Source: Runella aurantiaca (lineage in GTDB: Bacteria; Bacteroidota; Bacteroidia; Cytophagales; Spirosomataceae). Taken from it: a stretch of 64,000 nt of DNA. The translations under genes and the position numbers were made by a program. This document shows, in pieces, positions 1-9,638 of this stretch. Each line of letters starts with the position of its first letter. The first letter of the stretch is position 1. The notes under the pieces were generated by a model. The model was not told where the DNA came from. It saw only the letters and a list, made by a program, of their open reading frames with translations, and did no database searches. Location: the NCBI RefSeq assembly GCF_003339505.1, contig NZ_QPIW01000011.1, positions 1 through 64,000 of the forward strand. Direction: 5' to 3'.

Positions 1-78
1 TCCGAAGGCACTCCAAAGACTATGAAAGAACAGTCAGTTCTGCCGAAGCATGGATATTATGGGCTAATTGCCAAATAA
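1..78 (+). CDS. Possible 3' end of an unidentified gene
   Basis: Frame 1 is open from the window edge to a TAA at 76-78, giving 25 residues that end in KHGYYGLIAK. The stretch is too short to name a family. It looks like a real C-terminus because it is less AT-rich than the DNA after it, but a chance open frame of this length is common. The body of the gene, if real, lies to the left of the window. Confidence 0.3.
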   Translation, partial: SEGTPKTMKEQSVLPKHGYYGLIAK

Positions 79-537
79 TTATTAATCGATTCTGATAATA
101 ACAATACTTAATTTTTAAACATGCTCTAATCTTAATATAAAGTAAGCTGGAATGTTTAGCAGCTTAATTAAAAATAGCCGATTTATTGACTTAAAAAAGC
201 ATAAACTGCTCTTCCTACACTTTTAAGCTAGAATAAATCAGCCATAGACAGTCTAAAGGGGTATAACCTCCAAAACTTATTTTTTGGTACGGTTATTGAT
301 GCCTTCCATTTGTTGCGTGCTTCATAGCTCGTGGGTGGGGGGAACCCATTTAAAACCCATGATTTTTACTTCAAAAAGAAATTTCTCCTCCTTTTCGACT
401 CTTTACTAAGATATACTTCCTCTTTTTCAATCTTTACCGAGAGTTATGGTATATTTATTGCTCCAAAACCGTATCAAACGGTATATATATATCCTTTTAT
501 TTCTCAGGCAAGAATTATCACAATTAAACATTCGGGT
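79..537. other. AT-rich intergenic region before the first giant protein gene
   Basis: About 460 bases without a convincing gene. An open frame runs upstream from the 538 start to 331, but that part codes for a string of aromatic and basic residues unlike a signal peptide, and the secretion signal only begins after the ATG at 538. I see no clear TTTG/TAnnTTTG promoter and no strong hairpin. Confidence 0.5.
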
Positions 538-3483
538 ATGGGGGCTTTCTACGAGTATACGCTCTCCAAAGGCGTGAAGGGGCTGCGTTTTGTTGCTTTT
601 TTTATAGTACAATGTACTTTTTTTTACTTTTTAATAGAAACATCGGCCGAAGCACAGACAATTCAGGGGGTTGTCTTCCGGGATTTTAACGCCGATGGAC
701 TTAAAACTAACACCACTACCTTTAATGAAATAGGCGTAAAAGGTATTTTGGTTTGTGCTTATAATAAAGACGGTTCGTTGGTCGACTCTACCCGCACCGC
801 CGCCGATGGCTCCTATACGCTCACTAATACACTTAATTCGGATATAATACGTGTAGAATTCAAGGATTTTCTAGTAAGCGACTATGACGGCCCGTTTAAT
901 CCAACTGGAAGCAATACTTCCGTTCAGTTTGTCAGCGGAAATTCGAATGGGGTTAATTTAGGGATTAATTACCCTAATCATTATTGCGATACTGACAATC
1001 CACAATTGGTAACGACTTGTTTTGTATCCGTCAATGCCGCCACTACTCCCCTCGGCAGCCTTGATATACTGGTAGGAGTCCCGTTTGAAGTGATTGACAC
1101 CACCAAGGTTGTCTCCCATTATGCCTTCGTTAAAGACCTCGGCTCGGTGTGGGGGATTGCTTACAAACGCGAAACCGCCCAAATTTTCACCGCCGCTTTT
1201 ACCAAACGTCATGTCGGTTTTGCAGAACAGGGGCCAGGGGCCATTTTTGTCACAACCCTTGGAAGCTCGGATACCACTACCGCTGAGTTTTTTAACTTGG
1301 GCTCGGTAGCGGGCGTTGACATGCACACTGACCTCCCCGACAGTATTACGGCCAATGCTCGCCTCGACAGTTATGATATTCCAGCATACGATGCCGTAGG
1401 GAAAGTGGGCATTGGTGATTTGGATATTTCGGATGATGGGCAAACCCTCTGGTTGACCAACCTAAACAATCGAAGACTGTACGCTTTGGATATTGCTACG
1501 AAAGATACCGTTTCATACCCCATTCCCAATCCTTGCAATGGGCAAAGTTATCGTCCGTTTGCGACCAAATATTATCGCAACAAAGTATACATAGGTGTAG
1601 TTTGTACCCGCGAAGATGCACTTGACAAAAGCGACACCACTGGACTGGCCGCCACCGTTTATGCTTTTGAAAATGGCACCTTTACCCAAGTACTAAGCTT
1701 TCCACTCACTTATTTAAAAGGTGCTTCCAACGCCGACATCCTCATTGGTGATGGGAGAGGGAACAAATGGCGTCCTTGGATTCCGCTTCCTTATTTGGTC
1801 CCCGACAGAGACAACAATTTCACAACCTATCCGCAAGCTTGGCTCACCGACATCGAGTTTGATGTTGACGGTTCCATGATTATTGGCCTACGAGACCGTT
1901 TTGCCGATCAAATGGGATTCAACAATCGATTCCCCATTGCAAATGACACCAATTTTGTAACCGTTATCGGCCCAGGAGAAATTTTACGGGCAGGCCCATG
2001 CGGTCCCAACGGGACATGGATTATTGAAAACAATGGTTCGGTTTGTGGAAGTACAGCATCAATGCAGCAATTGGATGCCCAAGGAATTGGCGGAGGCAAG
2101 TACTACTGGGGTGACCGTTCTCAAGACGGTAGCAACCACGAAATGAACTCTCAGGCGGGCCTAGCACTTTTGGCAGGCAGCGGAAAACTCGCTACGACCG
2201 CCATCAACCCCACTGATGTACCCAATGCTGGGGGAATCAAACGCCTCATTAATTCAAATGGCAATAAAGATGGAAATGCTACTGGAGAGGAGCCCAATCC
2301 CAACGGAGGTGCCATTTTATATACTGACGACGTATTTGGGTTTGGCAAAGCGAATGGTTTGGGAGATTTGGAAATTTTGTGCGCACCTCAACCCATCGAA
2401 ATCGGCAACAGAATATGGTGGGATAAAAATAAAAACGGAATACAAGATGCCAATGAGGCCGGGATTGACGGGGTAACAGTCACACTTTGTGATTCAAATG
2501 GCACGGCCTTAGCCAACGTACAATCCGCCAACGGAGGTCAATATTACTTTTCATCAGCAACGGCTTCCAGTGGGCCTTCGTATGTTAAGTACGAAGTGGG
2601 CCTTAAAACAAACACTAAATATATCCTTAAAATCGGCGATTTTGCTACGCAAACAGCTCTCCTTGGTTTGCGCCTCACTACTCCCAATAGCTCCGCCGAT
2701 AATATAGATTCTGACTTTGAAGAGGTCGGAGCTAACTTAACGTTTACATTTACTACTGGCGGTGCTGGCCAAAATAATTTTAAAGTCGACGCAGGTTTCA
2801 CCGATTATCCAGTAGACTTAGCCCTCAAAAAAAGCATCAGCACCAAAATCGCCCACATCGGTGATACCCTGACTTATACCATCAAAGTATGGAATGAATT
2901 TACCAACAATGCCACTGGCGTTGAAGTAACCGATTCCATTGCCACCACCGTTCAGTTTCTCAACGCAACATTCAACACCAGCCGAGGCAGTGCAACCATC
3001 TCGGACAACGTCATCAAATGGACCATTGGAAACATCACCGCCAACGGTGATACCGTCACGCTGACCTACAAGGTAAAAGCCGTGCAGGAGGGTGTTCATT
3101 TCAACACCGCCGAAATCAGCAAAACCAATGAAAAAGACAAAGACTCAACCCCAAACAATGCCCAAGAAGGAGAAGATGACATTGACCGCCAGTGTTTTAC
3201 CGTTCCAATAAAGCTGTGTGTAGGGGAAAAAGTACAGGCCAGTGTCCCTGCTAAGTATACGGGAGTGGAATGGTTTAAAACTGGCACCGCCGAACCTGTA
3301 GCAAGTGGCAACGAAGTATTATTGAGTGAAACTGGCACATATACATTTAAGGCACTTAACAGTACCTGTCCCGCAGAGGGTTGTTGTCCCATCATTATCG
3401 AACCTGGCGACAATTGCTGCCCCGAAGATTTATGCGTTCCGTTTACCATTAAACAAACCAAAAAAGCAGGGAAAATCATCTAA
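538..3483 (+). CDS. Secreted SdrD_B/DUF11 multidomain protein (981 aa)
   Basis: Large exported, probably cell-surface protein; function unknown, adhesin or surface-layer role inferred. The ATG at 538 is chosen because a signal sequence follows it (basic KGVKGLR, hydrophobic core, SAEAQ cleavage region near residue 38). An SdrD_B-like domain starts near residue 41 (VFRDFNADG). A region of about 450 residues follows with repeated phrases such as GDLDISDDGQTLW and LTDIEFDVDGSM, which suggests a beta-propeller-like fold. A second SdrD_B domain (WWDKNKNGIQDANEAG) lies at about 620-755, then a DUF11 domain at about 758-880 (LKKSISTKIAHIGDTLTYTI), then a Cys-rich tail ending in CVPFTIKQTKKAGK. The calcium-binding-like DxNxDG loops are typical of SdrD_B. 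It is a shorter paralogue of the next gene, and the last 649 bases are nearly identical in both. Confidence 0.8.
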   Translation: MGAFYEYTLSKGVKGLRFVAFFIVQCTFFYFLIETSAEAQTIQGVVFRDFNADGLKTNTTTFNEIGVKGILVCAYNKDGSLVDSTRTAADGSYTLTNTLNSDIIRVEFKDFLVSDYDGPFNPTGSNTSVQFVSGNSNGVNLGINYPNHYCDTDNPQLVTTCFVSVNAATTPLGSLDILVGVPFEVIDTTKVVSHYAFVKDLGSVWGIAYKRETAQIFTAAFTKRHVGFAEQGPGAIFVTTLGSSDTTTAEFFNLGSVAGVDMHTDLPDSITANARLDSYDIPAYDAVGKVGIGDLDISDDGQTLWLTNLNNRRLYALDIATKDTVSYPIPNPCNGQSYRPFATKYYRNKVYIGVVCTREDALDKSDTTGLAATVYAFENGTFTQVLSFPLTYLKGASNADILIGDGRGNKWRPWIPLPYLVPDRDNNFTTYPQAWLTDIEFDVDGSMIIGLRDRFADQMGFNNRFPIANDTNFVTVIGPGEILRAGPCGPNGTWIIENNGSVCGSTASMQQLDAQGIGGGKYYWGDRSQDGSNHEMNSQAGLALLAGSGKLATTAINPTDVPNAGGIKRLINSNGNKDGNATGEEPNPNGGAILYTDDVFGFGKANGLGDLEILCAPQPIEIGNRIWWDKNKNGIQDANEAGIDGVTVTLCDSNGTALANVQSANGGQYYFSSATASSGPSYVKYEVGLKTNTKYILKIGDFATQTALLGLRLTTPNSSADNIDSDFEEVGANLTFTFTTGGAGQNNFKVDAGFTDYPVDLALKKSISTKIAHIGDTLTYTIKVWNEFTNNATGVEVTDSIATTVQFLNATFNTSRGSATISDNVIKWTIGNITANGDTVTLTYKVKAVQEGVHFNTAEISKTNEKDKDSTPNNAQEGEDDIDRQCFTVPIKLCVGEKVQASVPAKYTGVEWFKTGTAEPVASGNEVLLSETGTYTFKALNSTCPAEGCCPIIIEPGDNCCPEDLCVPFTIKQTKKAGKII
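2835..3483 (+). repeat. Shared C-terminal module, copy A
   Basis: This stretch aligns without any gap to 8922-9570 (offset 6087 throughout). The first 216 or so bases are identical, and differences later are mostly single and synonymous. It encodes the DUF11 domain and the Cys-rich tail, and both copies end exactly at the stop codon. The sharp rise in identity at the DUF11 start suggests recent duplication or gene conversion of just this module. Confidence 0.9.
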
Positions 3484-3490
3484 AATTTAT

Positions 3491-3542
3491 CTTGATAACA
3501 AAAAGAGAGAGCCCACAAGGGCTCTCTCTTTTTGTTATCAAG
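3491..3542. terminator. Very strong bidirectional terminator hairpin
   Basis: A perfect inverted repeat with 24-base arms (3491-3514 and 3519-3542) and a 4-base ACAA loop lies 8 bases after the stop of the first giant protein. The stem has a GAGAGAGCCC core flanked by A and T runs, so it can end transcription in either direction. The terminator of the second giant gene has a similar core (AGAGAGC/GCTCTCT). Confidence 0.9.
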
Positions 3543-3674
3543 GGTTTGGCTTAGTTTTTGCAGAAGGGGCAGACCTGCAAAAGAGGGCAAATTTTTAAGA
3601 TGAAAACTGCAAGCTAAATACCATTTTCAGCTTACTGCGTTTTCAATTTCTACAAATCATTTCTAAAAAAGAAA

Positions 3675-3707
3675 AATAAGTGAGCTCAGATTGGGCTTAC
3701 TTATTTA
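3675..3707. repeat. Hairpin in the gap between the two giant genes
   Basis: Arms 3675-3686 (aaataagtgagc) and 3696-3707 (gcttacttattt) pair over 12 positions, one of them a G-T wobble, around a 9-base loop. It could be a second terminator or a structural element; no gene directly abuts it. Confidence 0.5.
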
Positions 3708-3923
3708 ATAATGCAGGGGCGGAAGCTAACTTTTTGACTGCGCAAAAACAGCATCAAAAAAACACCAAAAAACAATATTAAAAGTCCCGAAAATACAATA
3801 CCCCCCTTCAATCCGTCTTCAATTCAGTCATTCAAGTTTCTTTAGCTAAACTTATTGGAATAAATTAAATACATTTTTATGGATATTTTTATATAATTTA
3901 TAATTATTTCAATAGTTATTTAT

Positions 3924-4003
3924 GCCAATTTATATACCAATAAACATCATTATAGGTATATAAATTGCCTAAAATCCCACAATTGGCATATAATTTGTAT
4001 ACC
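3924..4003. repeat. Three related AT-rich repeats upstream of the 1820-aa protein gene
   Basis: The motif gccaatttatatacc (3924-3938) recurs inverted at 3955-3969 (ggtatataaattgcc, 14 of 15 pairing) and again as a longer variant at 3985-4003 (ggcatataatttgtatacc). The cluster sits 105-184 bases before the start codon at 4108, where regulator sites or a structured leader would be expected. The rest of the 624-base gap (3484-4107) holds only the terminator, the 3675 hairpin and AT-rich DNA. Confidence 0.6.
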
Positions 4004-4107
4004 AAATAAATATCCCTAATAGTGCTACATTTTATTTCAAAAAGCCACTATTAAGAAATATTCTATTTTAAAACTTATATCAGGTATACGTCGCAATCTC
4101 AGCTTTT

Positions 4108-7100
4108 ATGGACTCAAACAACTACAATAACTTTTCTGCCAAAATGTTGCTATCTCGCCTGCCAAGTAAACCCCTACTTACAAAAATATCAATCTTGCTT
4201 TTACTATGTTGTGCTGGTACTACTGCGTATAGCCAGTGCACCATATCCATTTCAAAAGTTATCGTTTCGGGGTGTTATTTAGTTGGCAGCCAAAGCAAAG
4301 CTACCGTAAGTGTAGAAGTGGCTTGGACCAACGCACCAACTGGTGGTACAATTACGGTGACGCTGGGAGCGCAAACACGAACCATCACTCCTGGCTTAAT
4401 CACGGTTACGTATCCGCAAGTTGCTGGAAATTCTAGTCGAACGGGTGACCAAACCATTGTTACCCCTCAAGTAGTAGCTTTTGAAATCAATGCTGACGGA
4501 AGTACTAATAATACGATTACGGCCAGATTTAACAATACTTGTACTACTTCCACAACTTACAACGCACCAGCAGCCTGTCCCATTACAGCTTGCAGCGGTA
4601 ACAATATAGGGGGAGTCGTATTCAAAGATTTCAATGACAACGGTGTAAAGGAAACTGGCGAAAGCGCTGGTATTGCATCGGTTTTGGTAAAAGGAATTGC
4701 CTGCGACGGAACTGTTTATACAGGTACTACGGATGGCTATGGTTATTATTCATTGCCTGTACCTGCCAATAAGTACCCCGTCCGGGTTGAGTTTGGCAAT
4801 GTCCCTTCGGTCTATAAATTAGGAATAAATGGCACAAATTCACGTACTTCGGTACAGTTCGTAAGTGCTCCTGCCTGCAATGTTAATCTAGGCCTCATTA
4901 ACCCAATTGATTATTGTACTGATAATAACCTCAGGATATTTGTTCCCTGTTTCGCCTATGGTGACCCTTTGCTAACGAGCGGTGCTACGAGTGCAAATTT
5001 ATCGGGGAATGCCGATGCCCTCGCCAGTATTCCCTACGGAATTACGGCAGGAGTTTCGACAACAAATGCGCTTTTTTTTGATGAAAAAGGAATCGCCAAA
5101 GCAAGTCAAATTGGAACAATTTGGGGGTTGGCTTATAATAAATATACGAAGAGACTCTTTCAATCAGCGGTCTTGAAACGCCATGCTGGCTTAGGACCAC
5201 AGGGATTAGGAGGATTGTATGTAACGAACTACACCAATGCTGCCACCCCAACAACAACCTCGTTCTTGAACGTAACTACAGATTTAGGCGTCAGTGTAGG
5301 AACAATTGCCAATAATAGCGGATCAGGAGGACGTGGATTACAAGCAGATAAGACCCTACCCAGTCGAGATAATGATGCATTTAGTAAAATTGGTAAAGTA
5401 GGATTGGGAGATCTGGATATATCCGACGACGGCAATAAGCTTTGGTTCGTAAATATGTTTGATAAAAAGTTGTACTCAGTAGACATCACTCAGTATAATC
5501 AGGACGGAATAACTAAACCAACCTCGGCGAATGTTAACTCCTTCACGATCCCTGCCACCTGTACGGGTGGCGAGTATCGTCCTTGGGCACTGAAGGCTTA
5601 TAATGGTAAAGTCTATGTCGGTGGAATATGCGACGCCCAATCGTCTGGCAATAAATCAAACTTACGAGCTTCGGTTTATGAACTGAACGGCAATACCTTT
5701 ACCCAAATTTTTGATTTTCCACTTACTTATCCAAAAGGTTATCCAGCAGCAGCCAATACAGACATAACAGGCTGGTTTCCATGGACAGACACGTTTAATG
5801 ATTTACTTGATGGAAGCGAAATATTAAGACATCCCGTCCCTATGTTTACCGATATTGAATTTGACATAGACGGCTCTATGGTACTCGGATTTGGGGACCG
5901 TACGGGTTGGCAGGGAGGTGACCGAAATTACCGTCCCGACGGAACCAGTACAACGCTCTACGAAACCAATTCTCAAGCGGGCGATATTTTACGGGCTTTT
6001 AACGCAAATGGCACTTTTGTATTGGAGAACAATGCGAAGGCAGGCCCCAACATTGGGTATGGCGCAGGTAACCAGCAAGGTCCGGGTTTTGGCGAATTTT
6101 ATAATGATAACTGGGTACAAGAAAACGGCAATGTTTTATATCACGCCGAAGAAATGATAGGAAGCTTAGCTTTAAAGCCAGGTTCGGGTGAGGTAGTTGC
6201 CACTGCCATTGACCCCCAAGATAGACACCCCTACGCTGGGGGGGTTCGGTATATGAATAACACAACAGGGCTTGTTAATGGTTTTTATACCGTTTATATT
6301 ACTCGTGGTCCAGATGGTAGCCCCAATCCTGGCACTTTTGCCAAAGCTACGGGTTTGGGCGACATTGAATTGAGTTGCGGCAATCTTGAAATTATTGAAA
6401 TAGGAAACCGTGTTTGGCTAGATACCAATAAAGACGGAATTCAGGATGCCTGCGAAAAAGGGCTAAAAGATGTCAATATCACGCTTTACAAGGGCACGGC
6501 CAAAATTGCCACTACGAAAACAGACGCCAATGGTGAGTATTTTTTCAATCGAAAATCAAAACTCATCGGAGGTATTTGGTCAGGTACAGGGGCTGATACT
6601 ACGGTGTTGCCCAACAGTAGTTACAGTTTAGTATTTGGCACAGGCGGCCAAATCACTAACAGTAACGACACGTTGAAAGTAAGCGGAATCGGTAAATTTT
6701 TACTCACCCAAAAAGATGTAGCTGCCAATACCGCTAATGATTTGAATGACAGCGATGCTGCCAAAACCAACTTTGCTACAGAAGGAGGCAGTTATCCCAT
6801 CATAAGCGTCACTACCGAAGCCATCGCTAGTACAAATCACACCTATGATGCGGGTTTCTATTGCATTGACCCTTATAACTACAAGGCCACTGTCACGCAG
6901 GCTACCTGTACTGGTATTTCGGCCAATAGCGATGCTAAGATTGAGCTGACAGATGTAAAATGTGCCGACAAATATGCATTCTCAAAAAACTCGGGAGGTA
7001 CATTCAGCGGTGCTGCTTATGCGTCTGCTACTGCCCTGACAGGTACAACAATCACTTTGAACAATTTAGCTAACCCTGCGACTGCCCAAGGAGATACATT

Positions 7101-9570
7101 CTATGTTCGTTTATACAACGGTCTATGCTGTTTTAAAGATACCCTGATTATTCTTCCTTATAAAGATTGCAGTTGTGTTAAACCTATCGTATCGACTACC
7201 CCTAAAGATCAGGTCACATGCCAGGGAGAAACGGTTGTCAATTATACGGCAAGTACCACGCCAAGTACGGGTCTGACGCTTAAATGGTACGGTCCATTGA
7301 ATGATACAACTGGCAGTTTGGGAACAGAAATCAGTGGCGCTACTTCAGCCACTTATACGCCAACCGCCAGTTTTACAGGCAAGAAATACTTTGCGGTAGT
7401 GGCCATCGGTGCCGCACCTTCATGCGCAGATACCGCATTTGTATCATTAAACATCAACCTTCGCCCAGTCGCAAATGTAACGGCTAAAAAACAAAGCATC
7501 TGTATAGGAACTATGCCAACAGCTTATATTGCTACCCCAAATACTGGCGTAATATACAAATGGTACGGTGTACTTTCGGATACCACTAGTAGTATAGGTG
7601 CAGCTATAGACGATGCTACATCAGCAAATTTTACCCCTACAGGTGTCGCCATTACCACGGTGGGGACGAAATACTATGCGGTAGTAATAACTGATTCTCA
7701 AACCTCCTGTAAAGACACAGCTTTTGTCCAACTTACTGTGAGTGCCAAACCCATCGCCGGCGCTGATATTATAGGTAGCAACGCCATTTGTAACACCATT
7801 GCCAGTGTCGATCTGCCCAATGCCGCCAACGGCGAAACTTGGACTCAGCTCGGCAGTAATCCTAAAAACGTTGCCATCGACCCCGCTTCGGGTATCGTTA
7901 CTGGCATGGATGCCATCGGTATCTATCAATTTATATTGACTAACTCAGCCACGGGTTGTGCCGATACCGTTGCCGTCGAAACCAAAAACTGCCTCAAAGG
8001 AAGCATCGGTGACTTTATCTGGAAAGATCTTAACGATAACGGCTTACAGGATGCCAACGAACCTAGTGTGAAAGGGGTAATTGTGCAACTGCTCAACGGA
8101 GATACCAATGCTCTGCTCGCAACCGATACCACCGATACCAACGGATTATACGGATTCTCAGATCTGGGTTCAGGTAATTACAAAGTCAAAATCGTGCTTA
8201 ACTCTCTGCCAGATACCTGCCAAATAAGCTCTAAAAAGGATATAACGAGCAATGGCGGTAACGACACAAATGACTCCGACTTTGACCCAACCACGGCAGA
8301 AAGCCCAATCATCAACATCAATACTTTGGGAACGGACATCGTCAAAGACAATCCAACCGTTGATGCTGCTTTGATTATCCCATGTGTCAAGCCTGTTTGG
8401 ACGCTTACATCAACCCCAATCTGTTCGCCTAGCACCGCCGTCTACAGCGTTAGTTTCTCCATTGCTAACAAAAATGGTAGCTTAAAAGTCAATGCGGGTA
8501 CACTTTCTGGAACCAACCCATACACCGTAACAGGTATTCCAAACGGAACCAATCTGATTGTAACCGACAGTCTACGAGCCAACTGTGTGTTTGATACCAC
8601 TTTTATTGCCCCCGATTGCAGTTGCCCACAGATTAACCTGCTCACCCCAAATGCCACGGCCTGCATCGGAGATACTCTCCCTACCCTCAAAATCGTTCTT
8701 ATCGGAACTAATCTCGACGGAGTTACGGCTAATTGGTACGCTAGCGCAACAGGAGGCACTGCACTCGCAACAGGACTCTCTTTCAAACCAACAGGTATCA
8801 TAAGCGCTACCGATACTTTCTATGTAGCGTTGACAGGAGCTCCCGAATGTATCAATCAACCCCGCAGTGCCGTCATCGTCACGGCCCAGAATTGCGATGT
8901 TGATTTGGCTTTAAAGAAACTCATCAGCACCAAAATCGCCCACATCGGTGATACCCTGACTTATACCATCAAAGTATGGAATGAATTTACCAACAATGCC
9001 ACTGGCGTTGAAGTAACCGATTCCATTGCCACCACCGTTCAGTTTCTCAACGCAACATTCAACACCAGCCGAGGCAGTGCAACCATCTCGGACAACGTCA
9101 TCAAATGGACCATTGGAAACATCGCCGCCAACGGTGATACCGTCACGCTGACCTACAAGGTAAAAGCAGTGCAGGAGGGCGTCCATTTCAACACCGCCGA
9201 AATCAGCAAAACCAACGAAAAAGACAAAGACTCTTCCCCCAATAATGCCCAAGAAGGAGAAGATGACACTGACCGCCAGTGTTTTACCGTTCCAATAAAG
9301 CTGTGTGTAGGGGAAAAAGTACAGGCCAGTGTCCCTGCTAAGTATACGGGAGTGGAATGGTTTAAAACTGGCACCACCGAACCTGTAGCAAGTGGTAATG
9401 AAGTATTATTGAGTGAAACTGGTACGTATACTTTTAAAGCAATTAACAATACCTGCCCCGCCGAAGGCTGCTGCCCCGTAATCATTGAGCCTGGCGACCA
9501 TTGCTGCCCCGAAGAGTTATGCGTTCCGTTTACCATTAAACAAACCAAAAAAGCAGGGAAAAATCTCTAA
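4108..9570 (+). CDS. Giant secreted SdrD_B/Ig-like/DUF11 protein (1820 aa)
   Basis: Very large exported surface protein, paralogue of the 981-aa protein upstream. A signal peptide (LLTKISILLLLCCAGTTAYSQ) ends near residue 43; the ATG at 4144 is an alternative start. In order: an N-terminal Ig-like region; SdrD_B at about 165-265 (VFKDFNDNGVKETGE); a propeller-like region at about 270-755 sharing GDLDISDDGNKLWF and FTDIEFDIDGSM with its paralogue; SdrD_B at about 762-920; two Ig-like repeats at about 1020-1210 sharing the pattern LKWYG...DTT..G; SdrD_B at about 1297-1415 (WKDLNDNGLQDANEP); another Ig-like domain; DUF11 at about 1596-1720; and a Cys-rich tail ending CVPFTIKQTKKAGKNL. I see no classical type A T9SS tail. 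The shared tail of both paralogues may be the sorting signal (inference). Confidence 0.85.
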   Translation: MDSNNYNNFSAKMLLSRLPSKPLLTKISILLLLCCAGTTAYSQCTISISKVIVSGCYLVGSQSKATVSVEVAWTNAPTGGTITVTLGAQTRTITPGLITVTYPQVAGNSSRTGDQTIVTPQVVAFEINADGSTNNTITARFNNTCTTSTTYNAPAACPITACSGNNIGGVVFKDFNDNGVKETGESAGIASVLVKGIACDGTVYTGTTDGYGYYSLPVPANKYPVRVEFGNVPSVYKLGINGTNSRTSVQFVSAPACNVNLGLINPIDYCTDNNLRIFVPCFAYGDPLLTSGATSANLSGNADALASIPYGITAGVSTTNALFFDEKGIAKASQIGTIWGLAYNKYTKRLFQSAVLKRHAGLGPQGLGGLYVTNYTNAATPTTTSFLNVTTDLGVSVGTIANNSGSGGRGLQADKTLPSRDNDAFSKIGKVGLGDLDISDDGNKLWFVNMFDKKLYSVDITQYNQDGITKPTSANVNSFTIPATCTGGEYRPWALKAYNGKVYVGGICDAQSSGNKSNLRASVYELNGNTFTQIFDFPLTYPKGYPAAANTDITGWFPWTDTFNDLLDGSEILRHPVPMFTDIEFDIDGSMVLGFGDRTGWQGGDRNYRPDGTSTTLYETNSQAGDILRAFNANGTFVLENNAKAGPNIGYGAGNQQGPGFGEFYNDNWVQENGNVLYHAEEMIGSLALKPGSGEVVATAIDPQDRHPYAGGVRYMNNTTGLVNGFYTVYITRGPDGSPNPGTFAKATGLGDIELSCGNLEIIEIGNRVWLDTNKDGIQDACEKGLKDVNITLYKGTAKIATTKTDANGEYFFNRKSKLIGGIWSGTGADTTVLPNSSYSLVFGTGGQITNSNDTLKVSGIGKFLLTQKDVAANTANDLNDSDAAKTNFATEGGSYPIISVTTEAIASTNHTYDAGFYCIDPYNYKATVTQATCTGISANSDAKIELTDVKCADKYAFSKNSGGTFSGAAYASATALTGTTITLNNLANPATAQGDTFYVRLYNGLCCFKDTLIILPYKDCSCVKPIVSTTPKDQVTCQGETVVNYTASTTPSTGLTLKWYGPLNDTTGSLGTEISGATSATYTPTASFTGKKYFAVVAIGAAPSCADTAFVSLNINLRPVANVTAKKQSICIGTMPTAYIATPNTGVIYKWYGVLSDTTSSIGAAIDDATSANFTPTGVAITTVGTKYYAVVITDSQTSCKDTAFVQLTVSAKPIAGADIIGSNAICNTIASVDLPNAANGETWTQLGSNPKNVAIDPASGIVTGMDAIGIYQFILTNSATGCADTVAVETKNCLKGSIGDFIWKDLNDNGLQDANEPSVKGVIVQLLNGDTNALLATDTTDTNGLYGFSDLGSGNYKVKIVLNSLPDTCQISSKKDITSNGGNDTNDSDFDPTTAESPIININTLGTDIVKDNPTVDAALIIPCVKPVWTLTSTPICSPSTAVYSVSFSIANKNGSLKVNAGTLSGTNPYTVTGIPNGTNLIVTDSLRANCVFDTTFIAPDCSCPQINLLTPNATACIGDTLPTLKIVLIGTNLDGVTANWYASATGGTALATGLSFKPTGIISATDTFYVALTGAPECINQPRSAVIVTAQNCDVDLALKKLISTKIAHIGDTLTYTIKVWNEFTNNATGVEVTDSIATTVQFLNATFNTSRGSATISDNVIKWTIGNIAANGDTVTLTYKVKAVQEGVHFNTAEISKTNEKDKDSSPNNAQEGEDDTDRQCFTVPIKLCVGEKVQASVPAKYTGVEWFKTGTTEPVASGNEVLLSETGTYTFKAINNTCPAEGCCPVIIEPGDHCCPEELCVPFTIKQTKKAGKNL
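8922..9570 (+). repeat. Shared C-terminal module, copy B
   Basis: Gap-free near-identical partner of 2835-3483. It encodes the DUF11 domain and the Cys-rich tail of the 1820-aa protein. Visible differences include T-to-A at one residue of the DUF11 domain, I-to-T before DRQCF, and a few changes in the last 60 residues. Confidence 0.9.
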
Positions 9571-9581
9571 ATGCCACTTCT

Positions 9582-9622
9582 AACAAAAAAAAGAGAGCTC
9601 CTGGGGCTCTCTTTTTTTTGTT
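9582..9622. terminator. Bidirectional terminator between the giant gene and rfbB
   Basis: Arms 9582-9598 (aacaaaaaaaagagagc) and 9606-9622 (gctctcttttttttgtt) pair perfectly over 17 bases around a 7-base loop. A and T runs flank the GC core, so it serves both the plus-strand giant gene (stop at 9570) and the minus-strand rfbB (stop at 9639). Confidence 0.9.
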
Positions 9623-9638
9623 GCTGTTTTCTTGATTA

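Noticed and set aside
331-537. N-terminal extension of the first giant protein from 331
   Set aside because: The 69 added residues would bury the signal peptide that begins after the ATG at 538.
958-1443. Long minus-strand open frame inside the first giant gene
   Set aside because: It mirrors the coding frame of a gene with clear domain motifs and a signal peptide, and its product has no recognisable features.
9153-9548. Minus-strand open frames in both copies of the shared C-terminal module (also 3096-3479)
   Set aside because: They recur in both copies only because the DNA is duplicated; the plus-strand DUF11 and Cys-rich tail explain the conservation.
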